Assembly (NCBI GenBank): GCA_021018995.1
Contig: CM037598.1
Span: forward strand, 66,916,671 to 66,980,670
DNA: 64,000 bases
Direction: 5' to 3'
Source of the DNA: Chloranthus sessilifolius
Taxonomy: Eukaryota > Streptophyta > Magnoliopsida > Chloranthales > Chloranthaceae
Positions 50,501 through 62,060 of this stretch are shown here, piece by piece. Made by a program: the position numbers and the translations under genes. The notes beneath the pieces are model-generated. The model did not search any database. It saw only the letters and a list, made by a program, of their open reading frames with translations, and was not told the origin of the DNA. Each line of letters begins with the position of its first letter. The first letter of the stretch is position 1.

Positions 50501-50806
50501 GTCTTGGGTTCACAAATAGTGGTGTTCACTGACCACTCTGCTTTGAAATACCTTCTGTCTAAGAAGGATACCAAACCAAGATTAATCAGGTGGATCCTCC
50601 TATTACAAGAATTTGATTTACAGATCAAAGATAAAAAGGGAGTGGAGAATGTGGTGGCTGATCACCTTTCTAGAATTCTAACTGCTGATATTGATAGGCT
50701 GCCTATCAATGAATCTTTCCCTGATGAGCAACTTTTTTCCATTAGTATACACATTCCTTGGTTTGCAAACATAGTCAACTTTTTGGCTACTGGAAGAATT
50801 CCTTAA
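50333..50806 (+). pseudogene. Element C RNase H
   Basis: Starts at MCDASDYALGAVLG with the first catalytic Asp. A frameshift near 50470 separates EKELQ from [23 protein letters not shown] (second part, 50490-50806). Unlike A, it keeps the full [20 protein letters not shown] end. A stop at 50804 lies before integrase. Confidence 0.82.
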
Positions 50807-50818
50807 CATTGGAATAAA

Positions 50819-52020
50819 ATGGATAAAGATCTTTTCTTCACAAAGGTTAAACATTTCATCTGGGAAGATCCTCATCTGTTCAAGAGTTGTGCAGACCAAA
50901 TAATAAGAAAATGTGTCCCTGACCAAGAATTTCATAGAATACTTTCTATGTGCCATGAACAGGCCTGTGGAGGTCATTTTAGTGGAAATAAAACTGTTGC
51001 AAAGGTTTTGCAGTGCGGATTTTATTGGCCTACACTTTTCAAAGATGCTCTGCAGCATTGTAAGTCTTGCCAAAACTGTCAAAAATTGGGCAACATTTCC
51101 AAGAGAAACTCAATGCCGTTACAGCCTATTTTGGTAGTTGAGTTGTTTGATGTTTGGGGGATAGACTTCATGGGTCCTTTTCCTCCTTCCAATGGGAATA
51201 ATTTCATTTTAGTAGCTGTGGATTATGTATCCAAATGGATTGAAGCCACAGCCACTAAAACAAATGATCACAAAGTGGTTCTTAAATTTCTTAAGGATCA
51301 CATTTTTCCAGTTTGGTTTTCCCGAGCCATTATAAGTGATGGGGAAGCCATTTTATAATAAACATTTTGAAATTTTATTGAAAAATACTACTGTGACTCA
51401 TAGAGTAGCCACTCCATATCATCCACAAACCGGTGGACAAGTGGAGATTTTCAATAGAGAAATCAAACATATTTTGGAAAAGACCTGAAGAAGGATGAGA
51501 AAGGATTGGTCCTTTAAAATTTGAACGATGCATTATGGGCATACAGATGCCTTATAAAACCCCAATTGGTATGTCCCCATTCAGGTTGGTCTATGGCAAA
51601 GCATGCCATCTACCAGTAGAGTTAGAATATAAAGCTTTTTGGGCCATTAAAACATTGAACATGGATCTAACTACTGCTGGTAATGACAGGAAACTGCAAC
51701 TTGCTGAGTTGGAGGAGCTGAGAATGGATGCATACACAAATTCAAGATTGTACAAAGAGAAAGTCAAATCTTTCCATGATAAAAATTTATTAAGAAAAGA
51801 GTTCACAGCTGGCTCTAAGGTATGGTTATTTAACTCAAAACTCAAGTTTTTCCCAGGAAAGCTGAGATCCAGATGGGAAGGGCCATATACTGTCATTCAG
51901 ACAGCCCCTTCGGGAGCTGTTGACATCCTTGATCCAAGTAATGGAAGAATCCTGAAAGTAAATGGTCAGAGGCTCAAACCATGCATTGACATCTGTCATC
52001 ACGAACCTCCAAAAATCTAA
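50819..52020 (+). pseudogene. Element C integrase
   Basis: The HHCC zinc-binding domain is intact: [13 protein letters not shown] (about 50950) and [11 protein letters not shown] (51061). The core has Asp in WGIDFMGPF (51158), a second Asp in the IISDG block (51332) where a frameshift occurs, and Glu in GQVEIFNRE (about 51437). A further shift near 51490 leads to [22 protein letters not shown] (51550-51615). The C-terminal block [19 protein letters not shown] (51872) is complete. The stop is TAA at 52018. Confidence 0.87.
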
Positions 52021-52104
52021 TGGTGGATAACTGTACATTATATTTTCATTTCATAGTTTTTGCTTAGTTTCTTTGTTTCTGCTTTTATTCATGATTTGTC
52101 TCTT

Positions 52105-52400
52105 TTCGCATGGTTTAAATATGCTCCAAGTTAAGTCGCAAAGTAATAATTCTCTTTTCGCAAAGTTCAATTTACTTTTCGAAAAGACTTTGGATATGTA
52201 ACGAGCTGCTCGAAAGCAAAGATTTGCTTTTCGAATAGTTGGTTATGAAGTTATTTTCTTTTCGAAAAGATGTTTCTGAAGCTCTTAACTTTTCGAATGG
52301 TACTGATGCCATTCACAGTTGTCTAAAGGTCTATTTTGGAACTTTTCGAAAACTTATAAAGAACTTTGCGAAATTAACTCTGAGTATATTTAAACCCTTT
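52105..52400. repeat. Second TCGAA motif array of C, ahead of its third ORF
   Basis: About eleven sites, including two full CTTTTCGAAAAG palindromes (near 52175 and 52259) and several CTTTTCGCA or CTTTGCGAA variants. A TATA-like TATATTTAAACC (52386-52397) follows. The arrangement parallels A's array before its last ORF. Confidence 0.87.
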
Positions 52401-52702
52401 TGAAGTAGGGGTTTCATATTCGAAGGCTTTCTGAAGAGCGACCTGTTACACGGAAACCCTACTTCGTTCTTTCCTTGCGCAATTTGAGAAGCTTGCTTCA
52501 TTTTTCTTCACCTTTGTTCGATCATTTGCATTTTCAGAGAAGGATTTTAGCTTCTAGTCTGGGGGATTTCTGCAAGCAAATAACTCGTTCAATTAAAAAC
52601 CCTAGATCTCGGTATTGCTCTGCACATTCTCTCTGTTTATCATTTGAAAATTTTCAATTTGTGTCAGCATTTGTTGTGGGCACTTTCATACATCAATTTA
52701 GA

Positions 52703-54910
52703 ATGGGAAAAGCAGAGAAATCGTTGGCTGCCATGTTCTCAAAATCCTCTGCTAAGAAAGTTAGCAAACCTACCCCAAAGGGAAAAGCCAAACCTTCAGC
52801 CAAAAGAAAACTATCTATGGATAAAGCGGATAGGGTGGAAAAAGGGAAGAAAGTGAGACATGAGGAACCCATCTCTACTGCTGCTAGTCCTGAGCCTGAG
52901 CTTCCTCCTCTGCCTATACATTTGGTACTGCCAAACCCATTCATTGAAGCTCAGAAGCTAATTCCTAAGCTGATTGTGGACGAAACTTTTTTCGTCAACA
53001 AATCGGAGTGCCTGTTATCTTTAAGATACATAAGGGATGCCGCACTAAGCAATATCTTTACCCCTTTGCCAGAGAAAATTTACCCACGAATGGTGAAGTT
53101 ATGGTACCAAAACCTAATCAAGGTCATTGAAAGTGATGCTGATGTCCCTACCCTGGTTATCTTTATTGATGATTGCGATCTTACGGTCACATTTGAAGAC
53201 ATAGGGAATGCTTTGGGGATACCCTTCCAATTTGATCCTGCTGGTCCATTGGCTGCTCCAGAAATAGCCTTCTTTAGAGAAATGACTACACATTTAACTC
53301 AAGGAATTGTGGGCACTGGGCAGACCAACATGAGGAGAGACCTACCCCACCAATTTCTATTGATGGACTCCATTTTGAGGGAAGTTTTATGTCACCGCAC
53401 GACCAGAGAGGAGAACACCAATTTTGGAGGCGCTCTTTCACTTTCAAGGGCAGTTTTTCAATGCCCCTATGTTAATTTTTTGAAGCCATGGTGACATTAG
53501 TGCTAAGTTGAAAAAGGAGCGAAATTGGCCTCCCATTTGGTAGATTGATCCTGACCCTCCTCGAGCCAAGTTTGACATTGATAATGAGGAACCATTTGAA
53601 GTCATTGCTCCTCACACTTTTGGGAAAAGGCATGGACTACAAGCCAAGCCATCTTTGAGAAGGTTGAGAGGAAGGTGAACCTACACTGCACTGAATGAAC
53701 TGAATGAACTCCCTTAGAACTGCACCTACACTATTTCAACCCGGCAGCCTCTTAGAACCGCTTTGTTAGCACTGTGGTGACCACTCTTTTCGCACCACTT
53801 CTTCAAACTCCTTCCATGGTGACCAGTGCACCACTTTTGAGGAAGTTGGCCTTTCACCTCCTCCCCCCAGCCACTTCACCTATCCCAGCTGTCCCATCTC
53901 CCATACCCTCCATTATTCCAATTAGAGACTCCCCCTCTACACCAACCACTCCAACCATACTCACCCCCCCAATCTCTCCCACCAATGCCCATGTTTTAGC
54001 TCTAGACTTTATTGCCCCATCCCCCGACACTCCTATGCTCCAAAGCCCCTCCAATTACCCTGCTCATTCAACCCACACACCTGAAGTATCCCACACACCT
54101 GAACCTAAGCCTTTCACTACAGAGGCTTATTCTTCCTTAATGGGATCTATTTTTGCAACCATGGGACATGACCCTACCCCTATACCTGACCCTCCTCATT
54201 TCACCCACTTACCTACTTCTCCCTTTCCGTCCATTGCACCTCCACCCTCCACTTCAGTTGTACCAGTCCCTGCTATGCCCACCTCTCCCCCACCTGCCTC
54301 TATTACCCAAATACTTGCCTACCTCCAATCCATCCAAGCTCAACTTCAAATCAACACACAAAACTAGTCTGTGACCAATGACCTGCTCCAAACCTTAGCC
54401 TCCATATCCCACACAACCACCATTACCCCTTTACTTACTGTTGATTCCCATGCTACCCAAACTGAACCTAAAGTCCCTCTGGTTGCATCCCCTTCACCAC
54501 TCCCCACTTTCTCTGAGCAAGCCACTCAGACCGACCCTGAAGTCCTCCTTTTGGACACTTCTACCCCCCCTCCCACAGCTGGGATACCTTTGGTCCCCTA
54601 CCATTCCATTCCCTTCCCGATTTGCCTCACCCTCTCAAGAGCCATGGAAGAAAATCCCTATATCTGCAGAGATGTTCTAAAAGGGTTAGCTGATTTACAA
54701 GCCTACATTCGCACCCCTTATGAAAATCAGATTAGGAAGTTGGAGTTATTTATGAAATTTGAGAGAGAGAAAATGAAGGACTTGCTGGGTCAAACCTTTC
54801 AGATGGTTAGGAGTGAGCAGCACAAGGTGACCATGTTACAAGCACAGCTTGACCAGAAAAAACTAAAGACCATTAGACTTAGCAAGTACATTGGCCTCAC
54901 CAAAAGATAA
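52703..54910 (+). pseudogene. Third ORF of C: basic N-terminus, transposon-protein-like domain, proline-rich linker, coiled coil
   Basis: One frame runs from the ATG at 52703 to the stop at 54908, broken by a stop at 53492, others between 53495 and 53773, and one at 54365. Order: Ser/Lys-rich basic N-terminus with a likely nuclear signal (KGKAKPSAKRKLS, then KGKKVRHEE, about 52780-52865). Then a globular domain (52910-53490) with YPRMVKLWYQNL and a DLTVTFEDIGNALGIP block, resembling the putative plant transposon protein family (Pfam PF20167). Then a long Pro/Ser/Thr-rich linker and a charged C-terminal coiled coil (about 54730-54905). Two ATQT-E/D-P motifs lie at 54452-54469 and 54521-54538. 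No signal peptide or membrane span is seen, so an envelope role is not supported. Confidence 0.72.
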
Positions 54911-56755
54911 AATCGAGGAATAATACCTTTGGCGCAAAACACTATCCGGAGAAAGCTCAATCAAGTTCGGACTCCAATCTTGATTCTAGTTACGATTTTG
55001 ATGACTCAGTTCGAGCCAATTGAACCAACTTATGATCTGATTTTGACCCCAGTTATTAAGATCACATTGTACTTATACGTATGTTATGAGTTTGTAATAT
55101 AAATTCTAGTTTTCTTGTGTAATTCTATGTGCATTTTACGTCATCTTCTTGGCATCATAATGTTTTGTTTTCTTTCTTGCTTCTATCATTTTCTACTTTG
55201 GACGATGTGGACCACTGCTCTCCTTTGGTTTGGGGGTATGGCAAATGTCAATAATCAATAAGTAAGTTAATGCTTGATGCGACTTATGATCGGTAGAACT
55301 TTTGTAACTGCAGTAATTTCACACCTGTTGTTTTGAAAAATGAGAAGTTAAAACTTTTTAAATTAATTTCTAGTGTAATTCTAATACTTTCATGAAATGA
55401 ATGTCGAAAATTTCAAAAGAAAATTGATGTTTAGTAAACTTAAAAGAGAGAAAAGCAGATGATATACCTCGAAGTTGATAGAAAACCACACCCAAGTGAG
55501 ATTTGGACTGAAATGTATTCTTTGGAGGTATGAATTGGCAATTTTTTACGCTCTAGGATTTATTGAACACCTTACTTATCACTAGAAGTTACACATATCC
55601 AAGTCAAAATAGCTTGACATCAATCATGATATTAAAGACATGATGTAAGGCCTCCTTTTGGACATTTGAACTTACAAAGCCCCACCTTTTAAAGCGCCCT
55701 TGATACACACCATTTGAGCTTTATAAATCAAAGATTTCTTTGAAACCTCATCAACCTCATTTAGCCTAACCCTCACTCGAGAATTCGAAGGTAAAGGAAA
55801 GAAAGTCAAGAAAGGTGAGTTGGGTAATAGTTTGGTAAAAGAAAAAAAAATAATTGAAGGCAATGATGTATCAGCAGAAGAAATGTGGCATTCCAGTCAA
55901 TGTTGATTTGAAAAAAAAAAAAAGAGAAGTCATTTCATTGGAAGTTTGAAAAAGAAAGAGAAAAGATGGCCACTTTGGCTCTGAAATTCAAAGAAGAAGA
56001 TGAAATTGTTGAATAAAGAAGGTGTCCATACCACCTCCTTACCTTGATGACTTCTCAATTTTGAACTCCATTCCAACCCTTTATTCTTGATAAATTTCAC
56101 CCATAAGCCACATTACAACCCAAGTTAAAGTCCTTCTTGATCAATGATGGATTGAGTCACATGGAGATAAGGATTTGTGTAATCTATGGTGAAAAAAGTA
56201 GTAAATTCAAAACTAAAAGCAATGCCTATGCTCACCTTACAATCCTATTTGAGGAATGTAATTGCTCTTGAGTACATGTGAAATAGTACAACCCTCATAT
56301 TTGCATGGTGAGTGAAAACCACGGTGAGAGTTGAGTTTGAAATCAAATTATTTGGGGTAACATCAAAGCTGAATTCTCAAATAAAAGGCAAGCTTTTCAT
56401 TAATTTTCTTGTAAAAACTTTTGACACCAATTGAGTGAATGGTAAAGGAATTACAAGAATTTTAGTTTTGAAGCGATGTTTTCTTGAAAATCTTCTTACA
56501 ACTTTGTGATGCGGTGTGAATAATCGATTGGATGAAAGTTTGCTTTATGAGCGCATTGATCTTAAGCGATTTATTGGAGAAGTTTGTGGGTACCTTCACG
56601 AAAACCCTCGGAGACTTCACTCCTCCACTAGGGATCACCTAGGGGTTTAAAAGGCTTGTTGCATATGCTAAATGCAAGTGCTCCCTACAAAAGTGGCTTT
56701 TACTTTATTTTAATTTTGTCTTTGCTCAGGACTAGCAAAGCTTAGGTTTGGGGTG
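54911..56755 (+). other. Conserved 3' non-coding tract of C
   Basis: No gene. It matches A's 33430-35097 in patches: the purine-rich TTTGGTTTGGGGGTATGGCA at 55224-55243, AGAAGTCATTTCATTG-type sequence, and the strongly conserved 56583-56755 ending in the polypurine tract AGGTTTGGGGTG (56744-56755). Confidence 0.65.
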
Positions 56756-58549
56756 TGTTGAGAACTGGAAAATACCATTTTCACCCCTTAACTTGAGTCT
56801 TGATAGACCTTTGAGAGAACTAAATAAGTGTTTTAAGTGCTTGTGTTTGACTAACAATAAAGACAGCTTAACCATAAAAGCGGAAAAGTGCCAAAAGATG
56901 ACAATCCATGTCAATCCAAAGAAGAAAGAGAAGAAACAACCTCACTAGGCTGGAAGGTCCGAATTGAAGAGGCAAAGACACTGGTCTCAACCCAGGAGAA
57001 GAAGTAGGGAGCAATTGAGCGGAAAAATGCACTCACAGTACTTTTTGTAAAGAACTGAAGCTCGTAAAGAACACGAAACTCTGAAAGAACAAAAAACTCA
57101 AACTTAGCTTTGAAGAGCATCGAACTCTTGAAGAGATGATTACCTTTTCGAAAGAAGAAAACTCAATTGAGCAGAACCTTGCGAAAAGAGCTTGAGTTAC
57201 AACACCTTGCGAAAAGCCCTAAACTGCGAAAAGGTATTACGGAGGTTCTCGGCTTTTGCAAGGGCAATTCGATAATCCGTTTCATGCGTCCCAATGCATT
57301 TAAAACCTAGGGACATTCAGATTCTAAGCATGAAGCGAAGGCATATTCCACCCCACGTGAGCACCCAGAGATGAAATAACTTGGCGGGAACTTCTAGAAA
57401 CTCTAACAAACTTTCAAAATGCATAACAGAATTGATGCCTTTTTCACTTGATTGGCTGAACCAGATCGAGGAATTCTGATTGGCCAGAACAGATCTGGAT
57501 CCTCGTGCTCGACTACCATTGGTCAATACTGGATCCGAGCACTTCGATTGGTTAATACACATCCGAAAGTGGACTTGGGGAAAACTATAAATAGGCAAAC
57601 CATTTGCCCAATTTGGGCATCCAGATTTTGAGTTTCATTCCTATTCCCCCATTTCCAAACCAGATAGTTTGTCTAAAATCCCTGTAATAGCTTCACTTTG
57701 ACTTGCAATTGGGAGCTGTGAGACATTTCTGTAATTCAAAAGAGAGTTGTATTCAAGACTACAAATCTGAGAGCTGTTTAAGTTGTGCTTTGTAATTGTA
57801 ATGGTGGATTTGAAAAGGTTGCTGTAAACCGTATATTCTCAATTGGACTCATGTTAAGGGTTCCCTCTGATCTCCTTATTGCATTAGACTCCTTTAGATT
57901 TACTGTTTTTCATGCAACTTCCCTTGATTCATTAATCCTGTGAGAATTAGTGTTGGTAACCTAATCTCTCATGACATTTGTAGTGATGCTTCTTGTTCTA
58001 AATTAAGGCTTTGGATTAAAGACTATTGGATGGTTTGTGGCCATTAGCCATAAGCTTAAACCTAATCCTTGAATTAGATTTATTTCTCTTACATCTGCGC
58101 TTGTAGCCAGATGAAGATTGGATCATCTCTCAGTTGAGCTGCAGTCATTCTCATTAGATTTCAAGGACCAAATCAAAGTTAGATATTATTTCTCCATTTT
58201 TTATAAGTTTACCTCAAACGTTCCCCCAACTCAGATCTGGATCATTTAGTTTAACTTTTACTTTTATCATTTAGTTAATGTGACAAATTCAACCTCCCAT
58301 CTTATGTGCTTTCTAGATAGGATAAGAGGCCAGATCTGGTAGCTCAGATCTGGAGGTTTATGTTGCATTTTAGACAAATTCTCTGTGGACGATCTTTCAC
58401 TCACTTACATTTAAAACTTGCTACAATTGGCCCTGATCTTGCAGGCTAATTCACTTCTACCTGTGCTGATATTTTTTTTAGTATAATTTAGCTGTTGCAA
58501 ACCTGTTTTCAAAACACACATAAATCAAGCACACTAAGAGGAACCAACA
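56756..58549 (+). repeat. Element C 3' LTR
   Basis: Starts TGTTGAGAACTGG after the purine tract and ends GAACCAACA before the target duplication. It carries many 1-3 base deletions relative to the 5' LTR in the motif array region and a 16-base deletion near 58047 that destroys the stem-loop. TATA box at 57585-57595. Confidence 0.93.
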
Positions 58550-58860
58550 GAAGTCGATCATGCTTTTTCTTTCCTTGGAAGACAGCGACGTTTCGATCTT
58601 GGCTATTCTGGGAATCTCCTCAGTCCCTAAATTGACGTCCTCAGTTTCTTCGACAATGGGGGTGGGGCCATACTCAAAGTCGGCAAACCGTTCAAGGAGC
58701 TCGTTGGGGAGCTCCTCCAAGGTGATATCCTCGTCTAGATTCATAACGCCTACCTCTTCTTGTATTTCTATAGGAAAGGGATCAATTTTATGTGAGACAA
58801 ATATTTCGATTAAGGCATCCTTTTGTGAGGCTTTTTCTGGAATTTTAAAAGATAATATTT
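58550..58860 (-). pseudogene. Element D reverse transcriptase, 5' part
   Basis: Begins with the target duplication GAAGT (58550-58554) and continues on the minus strand as the upstream RT linker: LPNELLERFADFEYGPTPIVEE and SSKERKSMIDF, matching B 23530-23700. D's RT is rejoined exactly across element C. Upstream (58860-59560) the frame is low-complexity and unreadable. Confidence 0.82.
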
Positions 58861-59559
58861 TTAGGTTTTGTATTTTTTTTTTATGTTTTTAAAATTTTGT
58901 ATTTTTTCCATGTTTTTGGGATTTTGTATTTCTTCCATGTTTTTGGGATTTTATATTTCTTCTATGTTTTTGAGAATTTGTATTTCTTCGGAGATGGACC
59001 CTTGGGAAAGCGGGTTGCTGTATATACAAGGTATTGCCTGTCAAGGACTTATCTCATTTTTTATAGGTTGTTTTTTTTTTAGGAAACAGGTGCCAAACTT
59101 TAGGCTACTTCCTGCTTCCAGAGTTTGGGGCAAAGATGCCCAGTTGCATACCTAAGGGGCCGCTTCTTTACCTATTGGGGTGGAGGGTGCTGACTGATAT
59201 GGCTCATTGGAGTCAGCCTCCATCATATTGATCCCTATTTCATCTCAGATCATGTCCTCAAACGATAACTCGATTTTGTGGTGATTCACCACAGGGGGGG
59301 TGGTACCGACCGTCGTTCCTCAAAAAGAGACAATGCGGCCAAATCTATCTCTAAGCTGGGAAGGGAGATCTGGGGATTGGTGGGATGGATTGGGGCTGTG
59401 GGTTTGTGTGGGGTCAAATGGGTTGCCCCATTTTGATTGATCTTTACGACCCCTGCGCTGACAAAGGAATCCTTGATACGGCCTAGGGCGAGGTTTCTCT
59501 TCTATGTTGATTCCTCGAGCTCTTACAGCCGCGGCGACCCTGGCTTTCTCTTTGGCCTC

Positions 59560-60600
59560 TCGGACCTCTTCTTCTGTGGGCTTGTATCCTAACCTGAATC
59601 GGACCTTCTACCCCTTAGCGACAACTGACTCTTTTCTTCCTTGTAATCTAGATCCCAGGCCCGTTCCTTTCTGATAACCCCACTTTTGGAGCATTGCCAC
59701 TACCGCTACCATACCGCCTCCTATTTTAGGCATGATGCCCTCAATGGGTTTTGGGAGTATCGCTGATACCTCATATTTGAAACTGTGAAGGTCGACATCC
59801 TCAGCGGTGTGCGGTATATCTAACATATTGGGTCCTTCGATGTTATTTGCGGCCTTTTCTTTCTCACTGTGCCCCTCCCCGATGATTGTAACGATCTTGT
59901 GTCCAGACACAAACTTGAGTTTCTGGTGCAAGGTGGAGGGTATAGCTCCGACCTCGTGCAGCCATGGGTGCCCCAATAATAGATTAAATGAGGATTTGAT
60001 ATCCATGACTTGAAACAAGATGAAAAAGGTCATTGGCCCTATCAACAGCTCAAGATCAACTTCTCCCATTATTTCTCTCCTGGTATTGTCAAACCCTCTA
60101 GCACTGGTTATGGTGGGCCTTAAGATGCACGAATCAACCTCGATCTTGGTGGCGATTCTTAACGGGCATATATTCAATGCAGACTCATTATCAATTAGTA
60201 CCAAGCGGATTACCATGTTTCCAGACTCGATTGTTATATTTAAAGACTTCGAGTGGCTACTCGCTTCTTCTGGTAAGTCAGCAACAGAAAATGAAATGGC
60301 ATTCGGAGCCGTCACTTGCCCAATTATCTACCCGACTTCATCTGGGCTAACTTGCAGTGATACATGCGCATTTTTTAATGCCCCCATTAATGCTTGAAAA
60401 TAGAGTGGGGACGTCATCAACAGATCCCAGACGGTGATATGGGTGGGCATTCTTCTTAGTTGAGTCTCTAATATATGTTCCCAACTAATTCTTTCGAAAG
60501 GGTTCACAACACTGTCTTTCTTCCCCTCTGGTTGGGCCTGTGGTGTTGCCGGTGCCTTTGGCTGCTTCGATATCCTTCCTAACCTGGTGACAAAGTCCAC
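59560..60600 (-). pseudogene. Element D protease and G-patch
   Basis: Order as in B: WEHILETQLRRMP and HITVWDLLMTSPLYF (60495-60400), the retropepsin motif VLIDNESALNICP (about 60215), LLGHPWLHEVGAIPS (59965), then a G-patch WGYQKGTGLGSRLQG (about 59685-59640). The active triad reads D-N-E where B has D-N-G, so the protease is probably dead. The frame is open from 60315 to 59608, with a stop at 60329 upstream. Confidence 0.83.
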
Positions 60601-60736
60601 TGCCCCTTCTCCACTGCTGCTGTCGGTGTTGACATCTATTTGTTCATAGCTTAACGAGACCTGATGAGGATCATAGGTTGGTCCCGAGAGCTAGAAAGAT
60701 ATGGTTGCCGGTTCTTGAGGTACTTGTACTGTCGGC

Positions 60737-62060
60737 TTAGGAGGTGTGGGCAATACTTGATTCACCTCGGTGGTAGCGGGTTGGGTGGAAAGATTGGGCC
60801 AAATGGGGGTGGTGAAGCTTGAGCGTGGTGGCATTGGAGGGAAGGAGGTAAAAGTAGGCCATTGATAGTTGGTGGGTGTTGGGGGCAGATGGGGGGTCTG
60901 ATGGGCCGTTGGGTGATTGACGAGGGGGGTAGATTTTGAAGGCAGAACTTGGGGTGATGGGATGGGCGTAGGCCATTGGTAATTGCCGGGTGCGGGTGTG
61001 GGATTGGGGGTCTAGTGGCTTAAAGGGTAATCGATGGGGGTTGTGGTGTATGGTGGTAGTTGAAATGGGGCGGGCGCAGGCCATTGATAACTGGCGGGTG
61101 CGGGTGCAGGATTGGGGACCCGGGGGCTTATAGGGTAATTGATGGGGGTTGTGATATATGGTTGGTATGCATTGATATTTAATAATTGACGGGTGTGGTG
61201 GATGAAAAGTATGCCCAGAGATCCAAGGGTTCAAATTGCAGGGTTGGGTTGGGAAAATATTCTGACAAATATAGGGGTTCAATTACCCCTACGTTCCCCT
61301 CTTCTATGTTTCTTAACAAAGGTGCTACATAACTCTCCCGATCACTGATATAATCGGATGGGTCAAATTCAAACTCCTCATCTTCTGTCATTCCGATGGT
61401 GAGTTTGGGACTTGTTCCTCCGATGGGATGTGGGGGTAGTGGCACTTGGTGAATATTAGCATGCTGAGAGGGTGCAAGGGGAATATTTTCCTGACATCGA
61501 TCAAATCCTGGATGGCGTGCTTCAATGGGAAGCAGCGATTAGTAGGGTGACCCGGACCCTGATGAAAATTGCAGTGGGTATTTGGGTCATAGTTCCTTGG
61601 GATCGGGTGAGGAGGAGGTTGTGGTTGGCAGATAGCCACTAATCCCTTTTCTACTAACAGGGGTAAAAGTACACTCAATGATTGTCCCAGAGGTGTGAAG
61701 ACTAGGTCGTAGCGGGCTCTCCTCTGTTGCGAGGTCATTTGCATTCCTTGCCCATTCCCCATTCTTTGCGTCTGCTCAGGCCTAACGGGTGCTGGTGGGG
61801 CAGCCTGAAATTGAAACGGGGTTGTATTGTTATTGGGCCAAGTATTGACTATGTTCTGGACATCGCCCCCTGTTCTCTTCTCGTTTCTTTACTCTGAAAA
61901 TCATCTAACCCCACTGGGTCCACTCGGCATGTTCTTATTCAGACGCCCCTCCCTGATGGCGTCCTCGCATCGGTTAGCATTTCTCACTAGATCAGTAAAG
62001 CTGGTCTGCTGCTGATATACCAAAAAGTCTGAAATCACTGACAAAGTGTTCTTTGAAACC
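60737..62060 (-). pseudogene. Element D gag remnant and proline-rich linker
   Basis: The gag starts abruptly at 62060 in the middle of the capsid region (ISDFLVYQQQ block, about 62035). It runs on with a CHHC finger CNFHQGPGHPTNRC (about 61580-61540) and LKHAIQDLIDVRKIF. A stop and a shift occur near 61900. The Pro/Tyr-rich linker (61445-60737) matches B's. The whole N-terminal gag, leader and most of the 5' LTR are missing. Confidence 0.8.

Larger units (their letters stand above)
44485..58549 (+). mobile_element. Element C: Athila-like LTR retrotransposon inserted in D's RT
   Basis: 5' LTR 44485-46334, primer site 46341-46358, gag, protease, RT, RNase H, integrase to 52020, a TTCGAAAAG motif array, a large third ORF (52703-54910), a 3' non-coding tract, a purine tract and 3' LTR 56756-58549. 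The exact 5-bp target duplication GAAGT marks both ends. Same lineage and layout as A but a different family: LTR, motif and third ORF differ. All coding parts carry lesions. Confidence 0.94.

Noticed and set aside
52703..54910. Envelope gene in element C
   Set aside because: Position fits the so-called env-like ORF, but no signal peptide, membrane span or cleavage site is seen.
58860..59160. Phe/Ile-rich plus-strand frames
   Set aside because: Complement of the low-complexity upstream part of D's RT linker; repeats of TTTTTGGGATTTTGTATTTC type.
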